The notes under the pieces: generated by a model | What the model saw: the letters and a program-made list of their open reading frames with translations, nothing else | Databases searched by the model: none | What the model was told of the DNA's origin: nothing | From: Streptococcus pantholopis | GTDB taxonomy: Bacteria > Bacillota > Bacilli > Lactobacillales > Streptococcaceae | Assembly (NCBI RefSeq): GCF_001642085.1 | Contig: NZ_CP014699.1 | Coordinates: 62,001-126,000 of the forward strand | Direction: 5' to 3' | DNA: 64,000 bases | Shown: one piece after another, positions 42,254 through 51,281 of the stretch | Layout of the letters: every line of letters begins with the position of its first letter | How positions within the stretch are numbered: the stretch's first letter is position 1 | Position numbers and translations under genes: made by a program

Positions 42254-43348
42254 TTATAAATCTAAAAGCAGTTCCGTTTCATCAGCTGTCAAACCAGTCA
42301 CAGTAACCCCTAAAAGCCGGACGCCGGCAGAAGACTCTTCAAGACTATCATAAATGTCCTGAGCCTTGCGCTCAATTACTTCAAAGTCTGCACTGGGCTT
42401 CTCCAAAGTGATACGCTTGGTCAAAGTTGAGAAATCAGCATATCGAACCTTGAGAACAATAATTTTACCGGTTTTTTTATTTTGGGCCAATGTGTCGGCT
42501 ACACGTCTGGCGTTTTTGGAAATTTCTGCCTTGATATCGTTGTCGCTGTATAAGAGTTTACCATAAGTCCGCTCGCTGCCGATCGACTTACGAATGCGGT
42601 TGGGCTGTACCGGGGAATTGCTGATCCCTCGGGCTTTTCGGAATAAGTCGTAACCAAAACGGCCGAAGTGGTCAATCAAAGTCATTTCAGATAGCCCCAG
42701 CAAGTCTTTTCCCGTATATACGCCTAATTGATGCAGTTTTTTAACCGACTGCCTGCCGACCCCGTGAAATTTTTCAATCGGCAGTTCTGCTAAAAAGTCC
42801 TGAGCCTGTTCAGGCATGATGAGGGTCAGACCGTGCGGCTTATCAAAGTCAGAAGCCAGTTTAGCTAAAAATTTGTTATAAGAAACACCGGCTGAACAGG
42901 TCAGATGATGTTCGTCCCAGATTTCTTTTTGTATGAGCCGGGCGATTTTAACAGCCGATTTTATTCCCAGTTTATTAACTGTAACATCTAAATAAGCTTC
43001 ATCGATGGACATGGGTTCAACCAGATCGGTGTAACGCTTGAAAATATCCCGCAGCTGGCGGCCGATTTTTCGGTATTTGCTGTAATTCCCTGAAAGGAAG
43101 ACTGCCTGAGGGCAGCGCTCATAGGCTTCTTTAGAAGACATAGCAGAATGGATACCGAATTTTCTGGCCTGATAATTGCAAGTAGAAACAACCCCACGAC
43201 CGCCGGTTTGTCTGGGATCAGCCCCTATAATAACAGGCTTTCCCAGCAAATCTGGATTGTCACGCTCCTCCACTGCAGCAAAAAAAGCATCCATATCGAT
43301 GTGGATAATTTTTCGTGATGTATCATTAACCAGCGGGAAAATCAGCAT
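42254..43348 (-). CDS. dinB: DNA polymerase IV
   Basis: 364 aa from ATG 43348, behind minus-strand GGAGG; the open frame extends to 43387 into the upstream repeat. Y-family motifs: [16 protein letters not shown] (metal Asp), [10 protein letters not shown] (catalytic Asp-Glu), and [11 protein letters not shown] in the little-finger region. The C-terminus ends ETELLLDL, an apparent variant of a beta-clamp-binding motif. It carries out error-prone synthesis past lesions. A long repeat copy ends 12 bp before its ATG. Neighbouring pflB is divergent, as in S. mutans. Confidence 0.95.
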   Translation of the reverse strand: MLIFPLVNDTSRKIIHIDMDAFFAAVEERDNPDLLGKPVIIGADPRQTGGRGVVSTCNYQARKFGIHSAMSSKEAYERCPQAVFLSGNYSKYRKIGRQLRDIFKRYTDLVEPMSIDEAYLDVTVNKLGIKSAVKIARLIQKEIWDEHHLTCSAGVSYNKFLAKLASDFDKPHGLTLIMPEQAQDFLAELPIEKFHGVGRQSVKKLHQLGVYTGKDLLGLSEMTLIDHFGRFGYDLFRKARGISNSPVQPNRIRKSIGSERTYGKLLYSDNDIKAEISKNARRVADTLAQNKKTGKIIVLKVRYADFSTLTKRITLEKPSADFEVIERKAQDIYDSLEESSAGVRLLGVTVTGLTADETELLLDL

Positions 43349-43360
43349 AAATCCTCCATC

Positions 43361-43613
43361 AAGATACAAAGCCCGTAAAAAGAACAAAGCAAAAATGGCG
43401 GTAAGTCCGAAATCTCTGATTTCGCAGACGCACCCCTGCCAGAACGACTAGAAAGGTGCGGTCGACTATTAAGGCGACAAAGCTTTCAGTCGTTTACGGC
43501 TAGCGGTAACTAGGTAACGATACAGATTTCCTGTCCCCTCACTCTCCCTTTTCTAGGTTCGGGCTGAAATCATCCACTGGATGATTTCACTGCACAGTTC
43601 TTAGGGCATGTTC
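43361..43613 (-). repeat. dispersed repeat copy 17, long form (before dinB)
   Basis: 253 bp, same plan as copy 5, including the perfect hairpin GAAATCATCC/GGATGATTTC. Basal helix CTAAGAAC/GTTCTTTTTA is a compensated variant of the GAGC/GCTC type. On the minus strand GTATCTT is followed by GATGGAGG and the dinB start. Confidence 0.93.
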
Positions 43614-43620
43614 AATTCAT

Positions 43621-43729
43621 AAGATACAAAGCCCGTAAAAAACGCAAAAGGAAAATAGGAGACTGACCGATGAATCCAAAAAGATTCGAGGTCAGGCTAT
43701 CTTTTTCCCGCAGCGTTTAGGGTGTGTTC
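43621..43729 (-). repeat. dispersed repeat copy 18, compact form
   Basis: 109 bp. Basal helix CTAAACGC/GCGTTTTTTA; middle CTGACC/GGTCAG; apical GAATC-TTTTTG-GATTC. Confidence 0.93.
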
Positions 43730-43738
43730 AATTCCATC

Positions 43739-43850
43739 AAGATACAAAGTCTGTTTGGAAAACGACTGAAAAACAAAGGCAGACCTACTCACAGATAGAC
43801 AGGTAACATTTAAATCAGGCTTCTTTGTTCGTACTTTTAGGCCATAATTA
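43739..43850 (-). repeat. dispersed repeat copy 19, degenerate
   Basis: The right end CTTTGTATCTT is intact and the left end GGCCTAAAAG is recognisable; the stems are AACAAAG/CTTTGTT and the middle is unlike other copies. Confidence 0.65.
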
Positions 43851-43903
43851 AGTGCCCTTTTATTATTATACCCTTTCTTTCTTTTTTCTGCCCGCCTAAA
43901 ATA

Positions 43904-43947
43904 TTTATACTACAGTTGACCTGGGAAAAGAACAACTGTAGTATAAA
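43904..43947. promoter_or_regulatory. perfect 15-bp inverted repeat upstream of pflB
   Basis: TTTATACTACAGTTG (43904-43918) is exactly complementary to CAACTGTAGTATAAA (43933-43947), 14 bp apart. TTGACC in the left arm and TATAAA in the right arm could be -35 and -10 with a long 20-bp spacer. Either an operator for a dimeric regulator or a strong hairpin. Confidence 0.75.
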
Positions 43948-43948
43948 A

Positions 43949-43975
43949 GAAAATGCCCAAAATGCAAGCATTTTC
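43949..43975 (+). promoter_or_regulatory. second stem-loop in the pflB upstream region
   Basis: GAAAATGC (43949-43956) pairs with GCATTTTC (43968-43975) across an 11-base loop, between the inverted repeat and the cre site. Confidence 0.5.
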
Positions 43976-43979
43976 CTTT

Positions 43980-43993
43980 AGAAAACGTTTACT
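43980..43993 (+). promoter_or_regulatory. cre site upstream of pflB
   Basis: AGAAAACGTTTACT matches TGWAANCGNTNWCA except at the first and last base. It lies about 12 bp before TATAAT (44005-44010), where CcpA binding would affect polymerase. pfl is a known carbon-regulated gene in streptococci. Confidence 0.65.
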
Positions 43994-44004
43994 ATGTGGT
44001 AAAC

Positions 44005-44010
44005 TATAAT
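44005..44010 (+). promoter_or_regulatory. probable -10 box of pflB
   Basis: TATAAT, 50 bp before the start codon; the flanking GTTTAC/GTAAAC forms a small dyad. The -35 is not clear. Confidence 0.55.
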
Positions 44011-44059
44011 TGTAACTGTAACAGTAGGATTTTGTTACTAGATTAAGGAGAGGAAACTT

Positions 44060-46387
44060 ATGGCAACTGTAAAAACCAACACAGATGTTTTTGAAAAGGC
44101 GTGGGAAGGTTTCAAAGGCACTGACTGGAAAGAAAAGGCAAGTGTTTCTCGCTTTGTCCAAGCGAACTACACACCTTATGACGGTGATGAAAGCTTCTTG
44201 GCCGGTCCAACTGAACGTTCTCTTCATATTAAAAAGATTGTTGATGAGACAAAAGCTGGATATGAAGCAGAAGGACGCTTTCCTATGGATACACGTCCGA
44301 CCTCAATCGCAGATATTGATGCGGGTTATATTGACAAGGACAACGAAGTTATCTTTGGTATCCAAAACGATGAGCTGTTCAAGCTGAACTTCATGCCTAA
44401 AGGCGGTATCCGCATGGCAGAAACAGCTCTTAAAGAACACGGCTATGAGCCTGATCCAGCTGTTCATGAAATCTTTACTAAATATGTGACGACCGTGAAT
44501 GATGGTATTTTTCGTGCTTATACGTCTAATATCCGCCGTGCCCGCCATGCCCATACTGTAACCGGCCTGCCGGACGCATATTCACGCGGCCGTATCATCG
44601 GTGTCTACGCCCGTCTTGCTTTATACGGTGCCGATTACTTGATGCAGGAAAAAGTGAACGACTGGAACGCCATCACTGAAATTGATGAGGAATCTATCCG
44701 TTTGCGTGAAGAAGTTAACCTTCAGTACCAAGCGCTTGGTGAAGTGGTGAAACTCGGTGATTTGTATGGCGTAGACGTTCGCCGTCCTGCTTACGATACA
44801 AAAGAAGCTATCCAATGGACCAACATTGCCTTTATGGCTGTGTGCCGTGTTATCAACGGTGCTGCTACATCTCTTGGCCGTGTGCCGATTGTTCTTGATG
44901 TTTATGCAGAACGCGACCTTGCCCGCGGAACCTATACTGAAAGTGAAATTCAGGAATTTGTTGATGATTTCGTTATGAAACTTCGTACTGTCAAATTCGC
45001 TCGTACTAAAGCGTACGATGAATTATACTCAGGAGACCCAACCTTCATCACAACTTCTATGGCTGGTATGGGAGCTGACGGACGCCATCGTGTCACTAAG
45101 ATGGACTATCGCTTCTTAAACACGCTTGACAACATCGGAAACTCACCAGAACCAAACCTGACTGTTCTTTGGACAGACAAATTGCCTTACGCTTTCCGCC
45201 GTTACTGCATGTCAATGTCACACAAACATTCTTCTATCCAATATGAAGGTGTGACAACAATGGCTAAAGACGGTTACGGTGAAATGTCATGTATTTCATG
45301 CTGTGTATCGCCGCTTGATCCAGAAAATGAAGAACAACGTCACAATATCCAATACTTTGGTGCCCGTGTTAATGTCCTTAAAGCACTTTTAACTGGTCTT
45401 AACGGTGGCTATGATGATGTTCATAAGGATTATAAGGTATTTGACATTGATCCTGTCACAGACGATGTGCTTGACTTTGATACGGTTAAAGCTAACTTTG
45501 AAAAATCACTGGACTGGCTGACAGATACTTATGTAGATGCACTGAACATCATTCACTACATGACTGATAAGTACAACTATGAAGCTGTACAGATGGCCTT
45601 CCTGCCAACACGCCAACGTGCTAATATGGGATTTGGTATCTGCGGTTTTGCTAATACAGTTGATACCTTGTCAGCAATTAAGTATGCAACGGTTAAACCG
45701 ATCCGCGACGAAGATGGCTATATCTACGACTATGAAACAACTGGAGATTATCCGCGCTGGGGTGAAGATGATCCTCGTTCAAACGAATTGGCAGAATGGC
45801 TGATTGAAGCTTACACAAACCGTCTGCGCAGCCACAAGCTTTACAAAGACGCTGAAGCAACCGTTTCACTTTTGACGATTACTTCAAATGTTGCTTACTC
45901 TAAACAAACAGGTAACTCACCTGTTCACAAAGGGGTATACCTCAATGAAGACGGTTCAGTAAACCTGTCTAAACTGGAATTCTTCTCACCAGGAGCTAAT
46001 CCATCTAACAAAGCCCGCGGCGGCTGGCTGCAAAATTTGAACTCTCTGGCTAGTCTGGACTTCTCATATGCGGCTGATGGTATTTCCTTAACAACGCAAG
46101 TTTCTCCGCGTGCGCTTGGTAAAACTCGTGACGAACAAGTTGATAACTTAGTGACTATCCTTGATGGCTACTTTGAAAACGGCGGTCAGCACGTTAACTT
46201 GAACGTTATGGACCTTAAAGATGTTTATGACAAGATTATGAATGGTGAAGATGTTATCGTTCGTATCTCTGGTTACTGTGTCAATACCAAGTATCTGACG
46301 CCTGAGCAAAAAACTGAGCTGACCCAGCGTGTCTTCCACGAAGTGCTTTCGATGGATGACGCAGCTGAGGCAGTATCTGGAAACTAA
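44060..46387 (+). CDS. pflB: formate C-acetyltransferase (pyruvate formate-lyase)
   Basis: 775 aa, full length. Adjacent catalytic cysteines Cys414 and Cys415 ([11 protein letters not shown]) and radical glycine Gly738 ([14 protein letters not shown]) are present. It turns pyruvate and CoA into acetyl-CoA and formate under anaerobic conditions after activation by PflA, which is not in this window. AAGGAGAGG precedes ATG 44060. Codon use is of the highly expressed type compared with neighbours. The upstream region has a cre site and a perfect inverted repeat. The formate/nitrite transporter at 4.6 kb is a likely partner. Confidence 0.97.
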   Translation: MATVKTNTDVFEKAWEGFKGTDWKEKASVSRFVQANYTPYDGDESFLAGPTERSLHIKKIVDETKAGYEAEGRFPMDTRPTSIADIDAGYIDKDNEVIFGIQNDELFKLNFMPKGGIRMAETALKEHGYEPDPAVHEIFTKYVTTVNDGIFRAYTSNIRRARHAHTVTGLPDAYSRGRIIGVYARLALYGADYLMQEKVNDWNAITEIDEESIRLREEVNLQYQALGEVVKLGDLYGVDVRRPAYDTKEAIQWTNIAFMAVCRVINGAATSLGRVPIVLDVYAERDLARGTYTESEIQEFVDDFVMKLRTVKFARTKAYDELYSGDPTFITTSMAGMGADGRHRVTKMDYRFLNTLDNIGNSPEPNLTVLWTDKLPYAFRRYCMSMSHKHSSIQYEGVTTMAKDGYGEMSCISCCVSPLDPENEEQRHNIQYFGARVNVLKALLTGLNGGYDDVHKDYKVFDIDPVTDDVLDFDTVKANFEKSLDWLTDTYVDALNIIHYMTDKYNYEAVQMAFLPTRQRANMGFGICGFANTVDTLSAIKYATVKPIRDEDGYIYDYETTGDYPRWGEDDPRSNELAEWLIEAYTNRLRSHKLYKDAEATVSLLTITSNVAYSKQTGNSPVHKGVYLNEDGSVNLSKLEFFSPGANPSNKARGGWLQNLNSLASLDFSYAADGISLTTQVSPRALGKTRDEQVDNLVTILDGYFENGGQHVNLNVMDLKDVYDKIMNGEDVIVRISGYCVNTKYLTPEQKTELTQRVFHEVLSMDDAAEAVSGN

Positions 46388-46410
46388 AGCAAGGCGCTTC
46401 ATAATCATTA

Positions 46411-46445
46411 ATAAAAGACTGAAGGCAGAGCCTTCAGTCTTTTAT
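46411..46445 (+). terminator. pflB terminator
   Basis: Perfect 16-bp stem ATAAAAGACTGAAGGC (46411-46426) with 46430-46445, loop AGA; usable in both directions. Confidence 0.92.
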
Positions 46446-46540
46446 GCTGTTCTTGTAATCTATCTTTGTGACCTAACGCTGCCAAACACTCTTTTTATAG
46501 CCGACATAAGAGCAGTGTTGCTGCTTTTTAGAGTTTTCGG

Positions 46541-47113
46541 CTAAATATCCGGGTTGTCCGCAAAAACTTCTACTGAGAGATTAGGCCAAATTTTTTGCCA
46601 GTTCTTTTTCATTATCCTCTTGTTGTAAACATTCCTGCGCTCTTTATCCAGCGAATAGTGCGGAGTTGGAGAGACAGTGAAGTTAATTAAATCATCAATC
46701 CCATGCGGCGTAAAGACCTCTAAAGTACCGTCAGGAGCTAAGCGAGCAGCGATTGAGGTGCATTTTTCAGGGAATTTAGAAACCGCATCTTTTGAGCTGC
46801 TGTATTTGTCAGTATTTGGACTGTGGCTGTTCATGTAGTACTGATTCTTAACTTCCCAGTTATATTGCGGATATTGCTTTTTGATGGCTTGCTCAATGGT
46901 CAGCGTTTGACCATAGCTGATGCTGTCATCGAAAAAAATCACATCGATATCTGAAAAATGAACAGTTGCACTTTTTCCGCTTAAAACATCCCAAATATAA
47001 TTTCTAAGAGTACCGGCACACAGCCAGCAGTCTTTTAAGTCAAAAGAGCTGATAATTTCAAGCAAAGTCATCATCTCTTTGCTGTTTCTGATGATATGGT
47101 CAATTGAGGACAT
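46541..47113 (-). CDS. nucleotidyltransferase family protein (PF06042-like)
   Basis: 190 aa from the third of three consecutive ATG codons (47113), six bases from minus-strand AAGGAG. It resembles the small bacterial nucleotidyltransferase family with WLCAGTLRNYIWD and the acidic pair in HFSDIDVIFFDD (metal ligands), followed by ARLAPDGTLEVFTPHGIDDLINFTVSPTP. The substrate is unknown. A stem-loop repeat (copy 20) lies directly upstream, with GTATCTT 18 bp before the ribosome binding site-ATG unit. Convergent with pflB. Confidence 0.85.
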   Translation of the reverse strand: MSSIDHIIRNSKEMMTLLEIISSFDLKDCWLCAGTLRNYIWDVLSGKSATVHFSDIDVIFFDDSISYGQTLTIEQAIKKQYPQYNWEVKNQYYMNSHSPNTDKYSSSKDAVSKFPEKCTSIAARLAPDGTLEVFTPHGIDDLINFTVSPTPHYSLDKERRNVYNKRIMKKNWQKIWPNLSVEVFADNPDI

Positions 47114-47137
47114 CATCATCTCCTTCCATAGCGTTAT

Positions 47138-47461
47138 AAGATACAAGGTTCGTATGAAAATGACGGTAAGTCCGAAATCTATGATTTTGCAGACGCCCCT
47201 CTGTCAAGACGACTAGAAGGGAGCGGGGAGCAGTAAAAGCTTTAACTTTTAAATGGATTACAGCCTTTTTCAGGACGCTAGTCGTCTAGTGGTATTTCAA
47301 AGCATTAAACTGCCTACTAGACCTTGCGGGGTGGGACAAGGAACTTTTTATCCTTGACAAAAGGTCTGTCCTACTCCCAGATGGCTAGGGCTTCTTTAAT
47401 TAATTGTTACTACAAAGCATGATGTACACAATCTTTTTCACTAGGATTTAAGGCTGTGTTC
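47138..47461 (-). repeat. dispersed repeat copy 20, long form (before the nucleotidyltransferase gene)
   Basis: 324 bp, the longest copy. Left arm GAACACAGCC with AATCC; the interior starts like copies 13-14 (CATGCTTTGTA) and then diverges; the module hairpin near 47176 is present; the right arm is shortened (CCTTGTATCTT). Confidence 0.8.
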
Positions 47462-47468
47462 AATTCAC

Positions 47469-47574
47469 AAGATATAAAAGCCGTTAAAAAATCCGTATGA
47501 AAATAGGGGAAGACAAGTGATGCTTTGCATCACGCTGGCAGCCATCTTTTTCACTAGGATTTAAGGCTGTGTTC
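47469..47574 (-). repeat. dispersed repeat copy 21, compact form
   Basis: 106 bp. Basal helix TTAAATCC/GGATTTTTTAA; apical GTGATGC-AAA-GCATCAC; right end reads ATATCTT instead of GTATCTT. Confidence 0.9.
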
Positions 47575-47758
47575 AATTATACTCTTTTGCAAAAAATTAT
47601 TCAATCTTTCTTATTAATCTATAACTGGGAAAATCTGCCGGAAAAAGAGGGCAGTCATAGTTTGTTTTGGCTGCTGCACAGATTTCTGCTGTTTGAGTGG
47701 GTGATATATTTTATAAATACCGAATTCAGTCGTCAAAACGGAAGCATAGGAGCTTATT
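47575..47758. other. gene-free interval before the GNAT gene
   Basis: Together with copies 20-21 this makes 680 bp without a convincing gene. A 67-codon plus-strand frame (47569-47772) has no ribosome binding site and no family features. Confidence 0.55.
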
Positions 47759-47787
47759 TTGATTATTACTGAGTAAAAGGGTATAAT
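47759..47787 (+). promoter_or_regulatory. GNAT gene promoter, leaderless arrangement
   Basis: TTGATT (47759-47764), exactly 17 bp, TATAAT (47782-47787), then six bases and ATG 47794. Transcription should start at or next to the A of the start codon. Confidence 0.8.
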
Positions 47788-47793
47788 GAAACT

Positions 47794-48231
47794 ATGCAAA
47801 TCAAACAGACCAGAGATACACTTTCGAATACTTATTATGATGCTGTCAAAATTCGGCAGCTTGTTTTTGTAAAGGGGCAGGGTGTTCCGCGCAGCATTGA
47901 GATTGACAGCGATGAGGCTTACTGCCTGCATTTTGTGCTCTATGATGACAGTAATCTGCCGGCAGCCACCTGCAGGATTTTACCGGATAAAAATTATAAC
48001 AGTGCAACTTTGCAGCGTATGGCAGTCCTGCCTGATTACCGCGGGAAGCATTTGGGGACGCTTCTTTTAGAACATACTCTTGCTTTTTGCCGCAAACAAG
48101 GCTTCTGTAAACTGTCCCTTCATGCCCAGCTGACCGCCAAAGGTTTTTATGATAAGATGGGCTTTAGAGCAGTGGGATCTGTTTTTGAAGAAGCCGGGAT
48201 TCGGCATATTACAATGGAAATGACGCTGTAA
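47794..48231 (+). CDS. GNAT family N-acetyltransferase
   Basis: 145 aa. The acetyl-CoA-binding motif is LQRMAVLPDYRGKHLGTLLLEHTLAFC (V-x-x-x-x-R-G-x-x-x-G pattern); the N-terminal VFVKGQGVPRSIEIDSDEAYCLHFVLYDD and the C-terminal AKGFYDKMGFRAVGSVFEEAGIRHITMEM match the ElaA/YjcF-like subgroup. The acceptor is unknown. No Shine-Dalgarno sequence precedes the ATG and the -10 box is six bases away, so a leaderless mRNA is likely. The whole domain starts at this ATG, so no later start is plausible. Confidence 0.9.
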   Translation: MQIKQTRDTLSNTYYDAVKIRQLVFVKGQGVPRSIEIDSDEAYCLHFVLYDDSNLPAATCRILPDKNYNSATLQRMAVLPDYRGKHLGTLLLEHTLAFCRKQGFCKLSLHAQLTAKGFYDKMGFRAVGSVFEEAGIRHITMEMTL

Positions 48232-48260
48232 TCAGATTTAGAATGTCCTTAGCTTAGGGG

Positions 48261-48287
48261 CAACTGACTTGAGAGTTGATTTTTTAA
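48261..48287 (+). terminator. possible terminator after the GNAT gene
   Basis: CAACT/AGTTG stem (five bp) followed by ATTTTTTAAA. Confidence 0.5.
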
Positions 48288-48420
48288 ATATTCTGCCCTG
48301 CTTTTTGTTGCTTCTAAGCTTGGGTTTTTTGTATAGCCAAAGAATTTTTTGAAAAGAGGTGACTTTTTTCAGAAAAAATGCTAAACTAATGAAATACTAC
48401 AATTTTTGAGGGAGATTGAC

Positions 48421-49113
48421 ATGAAAACACGCAAAGAATTGAAAGATGAAGCAAAAGCAGCTTTATCGGGCAACTGGGGCTGGGCTGCTGCGCTTTCTAT
48501 CATTCCTTATCTGCTTCTTATGCTTGCATTTTTTATGATAATAAGTCTGCTTGGTCTTTTTTCTTATGCTGGCGGCAGTGATGAACCTACAGAATTGATT
48601 GGTGTTTCACTTTTTCTTATAATAGCTGTTTATATCTTGTTTTTATTGGCGCTTTTGGGGATATCTGTCAGCATTTCCTCCAGCTTTTTGGATTTAATTC
48701 GCGGTAAGAAGAGTGAATTGATGCCTGCTGCAACCTATGCTTTTAAAGAGGGGCGCTATGGCAAATTCTTTACTAATTCCTTGATGGTAGCTATTTTTAC
48801 TTATCTTTGGTCGCTTCTGTTTACTATTCCTGGCCTTATTAAAACCTACAGCTATGCTTTAAGTACCTATATTGTCAAAGATGATTTAGAACAAGGCAGA
48901 CCAGTGAGCGCTACTTCAGCTATTACCAAAAGCCGTCAGCTGATGGATGGCTACAAGTGGGACCTTTTTGTTTTAGGGTTAAGCTTTTTAGGCTGGGAGA
49001 TTTTAGCCTCTTTAACACTGGGGATTGGTTATATTTGGCTGGCTCCTTACATGTCAGCAACTTATGCCGCTTTTTATGATGATTTGGTTCAAAATCAGCA
49101 GCAGACGGCCTAA
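48421..49113 (+). CDS. DUF975 family membrane protein
   Basis: 230 aa from ATG 48421, behind GAGGGAG; an in-frame ATG at 48406 overlaps that site. N-terminal KTRKELKDEAKAALSGNWGWAA and four or five helices match DUF975, a family of Firmicute integral membrane proteins of unknown function. The stretch IVKDDLEQGRPVSATSAITKSRQLMDGYKWDLFVLGLSFLGW is typical. Monocistronic; two hairpins follow. Confidence 0.9.
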   Translation: MKTRKELKDEAKAALSGNWGWAAALSIIPYLLLMLAFFMIISLLGLFSYAGGSDEPTELIGVSLFLIIAVYILFLLALLGISVSISSSFLDLIRGKKSELMPAATYAFKEGRYGKFFTNSLMVAIFTYLWSLLFTIPGLIKTYSYALSTYIVKDDLEQGRPVSATSAITKSRQLMDGYKWDLFVLGLSFLGWEILASLTLGIGYIWLAPYMSATYAAFYDDLVQNQQQTA

Positions 49114-49195
49114 CTGTCAAAAGAGATAAAATGGGGGCCTAGTTTTCGCTGCATGGCTGACTCTGATGGGCAAATACGTTGTCATAGCCAGCAAA

Positions 49196-49248
49196 AAAGA
49201 GTGAGGGAAGTTGATTCAAATAGTTATCGATTCTTCCTCACTCTTTAA
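49196..49248. terminator. terminator after the DUF975 gene
   Basis: AAAGAGTGAGGGAAG pairs with CTTCCTCACTCTTT (one bulged G) across a 22-nt loop, with A and T tracts at the ends. Confidence 0.75.
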
Positions 49249-49310
49249 TTCTTAAGCGATTACCTATAGGCGTAGTCAAAAATGGTGTTTTAAGTAAAAT
49301 AACCAATTTA

Positions 49311-49343
49311 AAGGCTTGAGACAGTTCTGTCCCAAGCCTTTTT
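49311..49343. terminator. terminator-like hairpin (inverted duplicate of 32188-32213)
   Basis: AAGGCTTGAGACAG (49311-49324) with CTGTCCCAAGCCTT (49327-49340), then T. The central 26 bases are the exact reverse complement of those at 32188-32213. Confidence 0.8.
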
Positions 49344-49359
49344 AAACATTAAAAACACA

Positions 49360-49553
49360 TAAGCCAAAGTGACGGCAAGTCCGAAATCCTCGATTTCGCA
49401 GTTCTCCACTGACAGAACGACTAGAAGGGTGCGGTCGGCTGTTAAGTCGGCAAAGCTTTCAGCCGTCTATAGCCGCCAAGAAGTCCGAAAGGGGAAATTT
49501 GTAAAAACTTTAACTTTCCTCACTTCCACAGCCTTTACTTTTAGACCATGCTC
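49360..49553 (-). repeat. dispersed repeat copy 22, degenerate long form
   Basis: Internal module with hairpin GAAATC-CTC-GATTTC and GACTAGAAGGGTGCGGTCG, and a decayed left end near 49540-49553. The right arm is hardly recognisable. Confidence 0.7.
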
Positions 49554-49604
49554 AATGTTGGCTTCTATGGGGAGGGGTAGGCAGATTGTTTTTCGAAAGA
49601 AAAA

Positions 49605-50219
49605 TTATTTTTTACCCTTTAAACGCTTGAAAGTAGCTTTTAGGTTTTCTGCGATATCGCTGCCCTGTTCTTTAAGATGTTCCAAACGTCTCTGGTTCAT
49701 ATCTTTTTGGACATTAGCGTAAAGATCATCTTGCACCTTGCCGGCTAATTCGACTTCCTGAGCAACAGAAAGGGCATTCCAGCGCATAGTGCTGGTTTTA
49801 TAAGCAGATAAGACAGCATCAATCACGGTCTCGTCTTCCTCATGGGCTAAGAGGATCAGAGCTGTATCACCATCCAGAAGCTTTGTGGTGACTTCTTCAA
49901 TAAGATTATTATTTGAGCTGTCTGTCATACTTCCGCTGGCGGCTCCGGCCAGACTGCCGATTCCGTAACCGATGATGACACCAATCGGACCGCTTAAAAT
50001 ACCGATTAAACCGCCGACAATGCCTCCGATGGCAGCATAATCACGGCTGCTGTCGTTAAAATCAAGAGCATCTTTGAGAATGACTTGGTTGGCTTCTTTT
50101 TTGACAACCGCCAGCTGAGCAATCTGTGTCTTGTCATCAGGCTGGAACTGTTTGAGTTCTGAGAAGGATTGGTAAGCCTCACTTTCTGTTTCAAAAATGG
50201 CCATGATAATATTTGACAT
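49605..50219 (-). CDS. DUF1269-type general stress protein
   Basis: 204 aa. N-terminal ferredoxin-like segment (SNIIMAIFETESEAYQSFSELKQF), a central Gly-rich helical hairpin (AIGGIVGGLIGILSGPIGVIIGYGIGSLAGAASG, about 62-100) that may insert into or across a membrane, and a charged C-terminal helical region (ELAGKVQDDLYANVQKDMNQRRLEHLKEQ). This layout fits DUF1269/YflT-like stress proteins. Minus-strand AGGAGGGAGAATG precedes the ATG. Function unknown. Confidence 0.8.
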   Translation of the reverse strand: MSNIIMAIFETESEAYQSFSELKQFQPDDKTQIAQLAVVKKEANQVILKDALDFNDSSRDYAAIGGIVGGLIGILSGPIGVIIGYGIGSLAGAASGSMTDSSNNNLIEEVTTKLLDGDTALILLAHEEDETVIDAVLSAYKTSTMRWNALSVAQEVELAGKVQDDLYANVQKDMNQRRLEHLKEQGSDIAENLKATFKRLKGKK

Positions 50220-50351
50220 ACATTCTCCCTCCTTTTACTCTGACCGCTTACAGGTCTTTGCAGCTTTATTGCAGCATTTTTATGCAGGTTTATAAGCGTT
50301 TTACTAAAGAAAAAACAGTATTGGAAAACTAGTATTGCCCTATTCTGCCTG

Positions 50352-51281
50352 TCAAGCAGTGAGACTGCTTTTTATGGACTCTTTTATTTTACTGCGTTCT
50401 TTTATCCATAAAGAACGGCAGTCTCTTTCATAAGTACGGTTGGTCAGAAAAACAGCAGCTTGCTGAGCTTGACGGTTGACCATAATGAAGGGACCTGTGT
50501 ATCCGGTATGGTCAAGCCAGTTTCCTTCTAGATTCCAAGCCAATGAGCGCGGCTTTTTCATGTTGCCGTAATTATGCCAAAGGTCAGCAGCGAAATCATC
50601 CTGCAGGTAACCTTCTAAAAAATGTTCCAAATCTTTGATAGTTGAAAACAGTCCTGCTGAACCAGCATGATTTCTCAAAATTTTAGCCTTAGGGTCGTGC
50701 ACCCTTCCATCAGTTACGCCTTTGCAGGTTGGGACAGCCTCTCTCACAGGTCCAAAACGGGTTTGTGCCATCTTAAAAGGAGTAAAAACCTCTTTTTGAA
50801 AAATCCTGTCTAAGGATTGGCCATAAATGTTCTCCAACATAAAACCTAGCAAAAGGAAATTAATATCAGTATACCGAAAGGCTTTATCGGGTGTCACAGA
50901 AATATGATTAATGGCTTCCTGCAGTTGGGTTGCATTCATCTGATTCCGGCCGGGGATATAGGGATCAATGCCGCTGGTATGGGTTAAAAGCTCTCTTACC
51001 GTAACAGCAGAATGATAAAAAGAGGGATAATAGGCTTTTAAAGGCTTATTTAGTTCAATCTCATGTCTTTTTAGCAAATAGAGGCAGACTGTTCCTACGC
51101 CAACAACTTTTGAAACAGAGGCTAAATCATAAATCAGTCCCGGTTTGACTGCCTGCTCTCCGTCGATTGTTCCCATGTAATATTCCTGCCAGCAGCCTTT
51201 TTGGTACAGGGCTAAACTGGCACCATGATAGTGTCCTTGCCTGATATGTCCGGTGATGGTCTTTAAGACTGTCTTTGTCAT
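50352..51281 (-). CDS. serine hydrolase, beta-lactamase/penicillin-binding-like
   Basis: 309 aa from ATG 51281, which overlaps the cppA stop by ATGA, showing translational coupling; TTG 51293 upstream is less likely. Catalytic SxxK is SVSK (YDLASVSKVVG, about residue 57), the Tyr motif is YTD (FRYTDINFLLLG), and HTGYTG may fill the third motif. Such class C beta-lactamase-like proteins act as esterases, peptidases or amidases. No signal peptide, so cytoplasmic. Substrate unknown. Confidence 0.88.
   Translation of the reverse strand: MTKTVLKTITGHIRQGHYHGASLALYQKGCWQEYYMGTIDGEQAVKPGLIYDLASVSKVVGVGTVCLYLLKRHEIELNKPLKAYYPSFYHSAVTVRELLTHTSGIDPYIPGRNQMNATQLQEAINHISVTPDKAFRYTDINFLLLGFMLENIYGQSLDRIFQKEVFTPFKMAQTRFGPVREAVPTCKGVTDGRVHDPKAKILRNHAGSAGLFSTIKDLEHFLEGYLQDDFAADLWHNYGNMKKPRSLAWNLEGNWLDHTGYTGPFIMVNRQAQQAAVFLTNRTYERDCRSLWIKERSKIKESIKSSLTA

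Larger units (their letters stand above)
49114..49604. other. gene-free interval between convergent genes
   Basis: 490 bp. Contains two terminator hairpins and a decayed minus-strand repeat copy; no gene was recognised. Confidence 0.75.

Noticed and set aside
43904..43947. BlaI/MecI/CopY-type operator (TACTACA...TGTAGTA) before pflB
   Set aside because: Half-sites look similar but the spacing between the arms is far larger than in those operators, and no such regulator gene is nearby.
47569..47772. 67-codon plus-strand frame before the GNAT gene
   Set aside because: Starts in the left end of a repeat, no ribosome binding site, overlaps the GNAT promoter, no recognisable domain.
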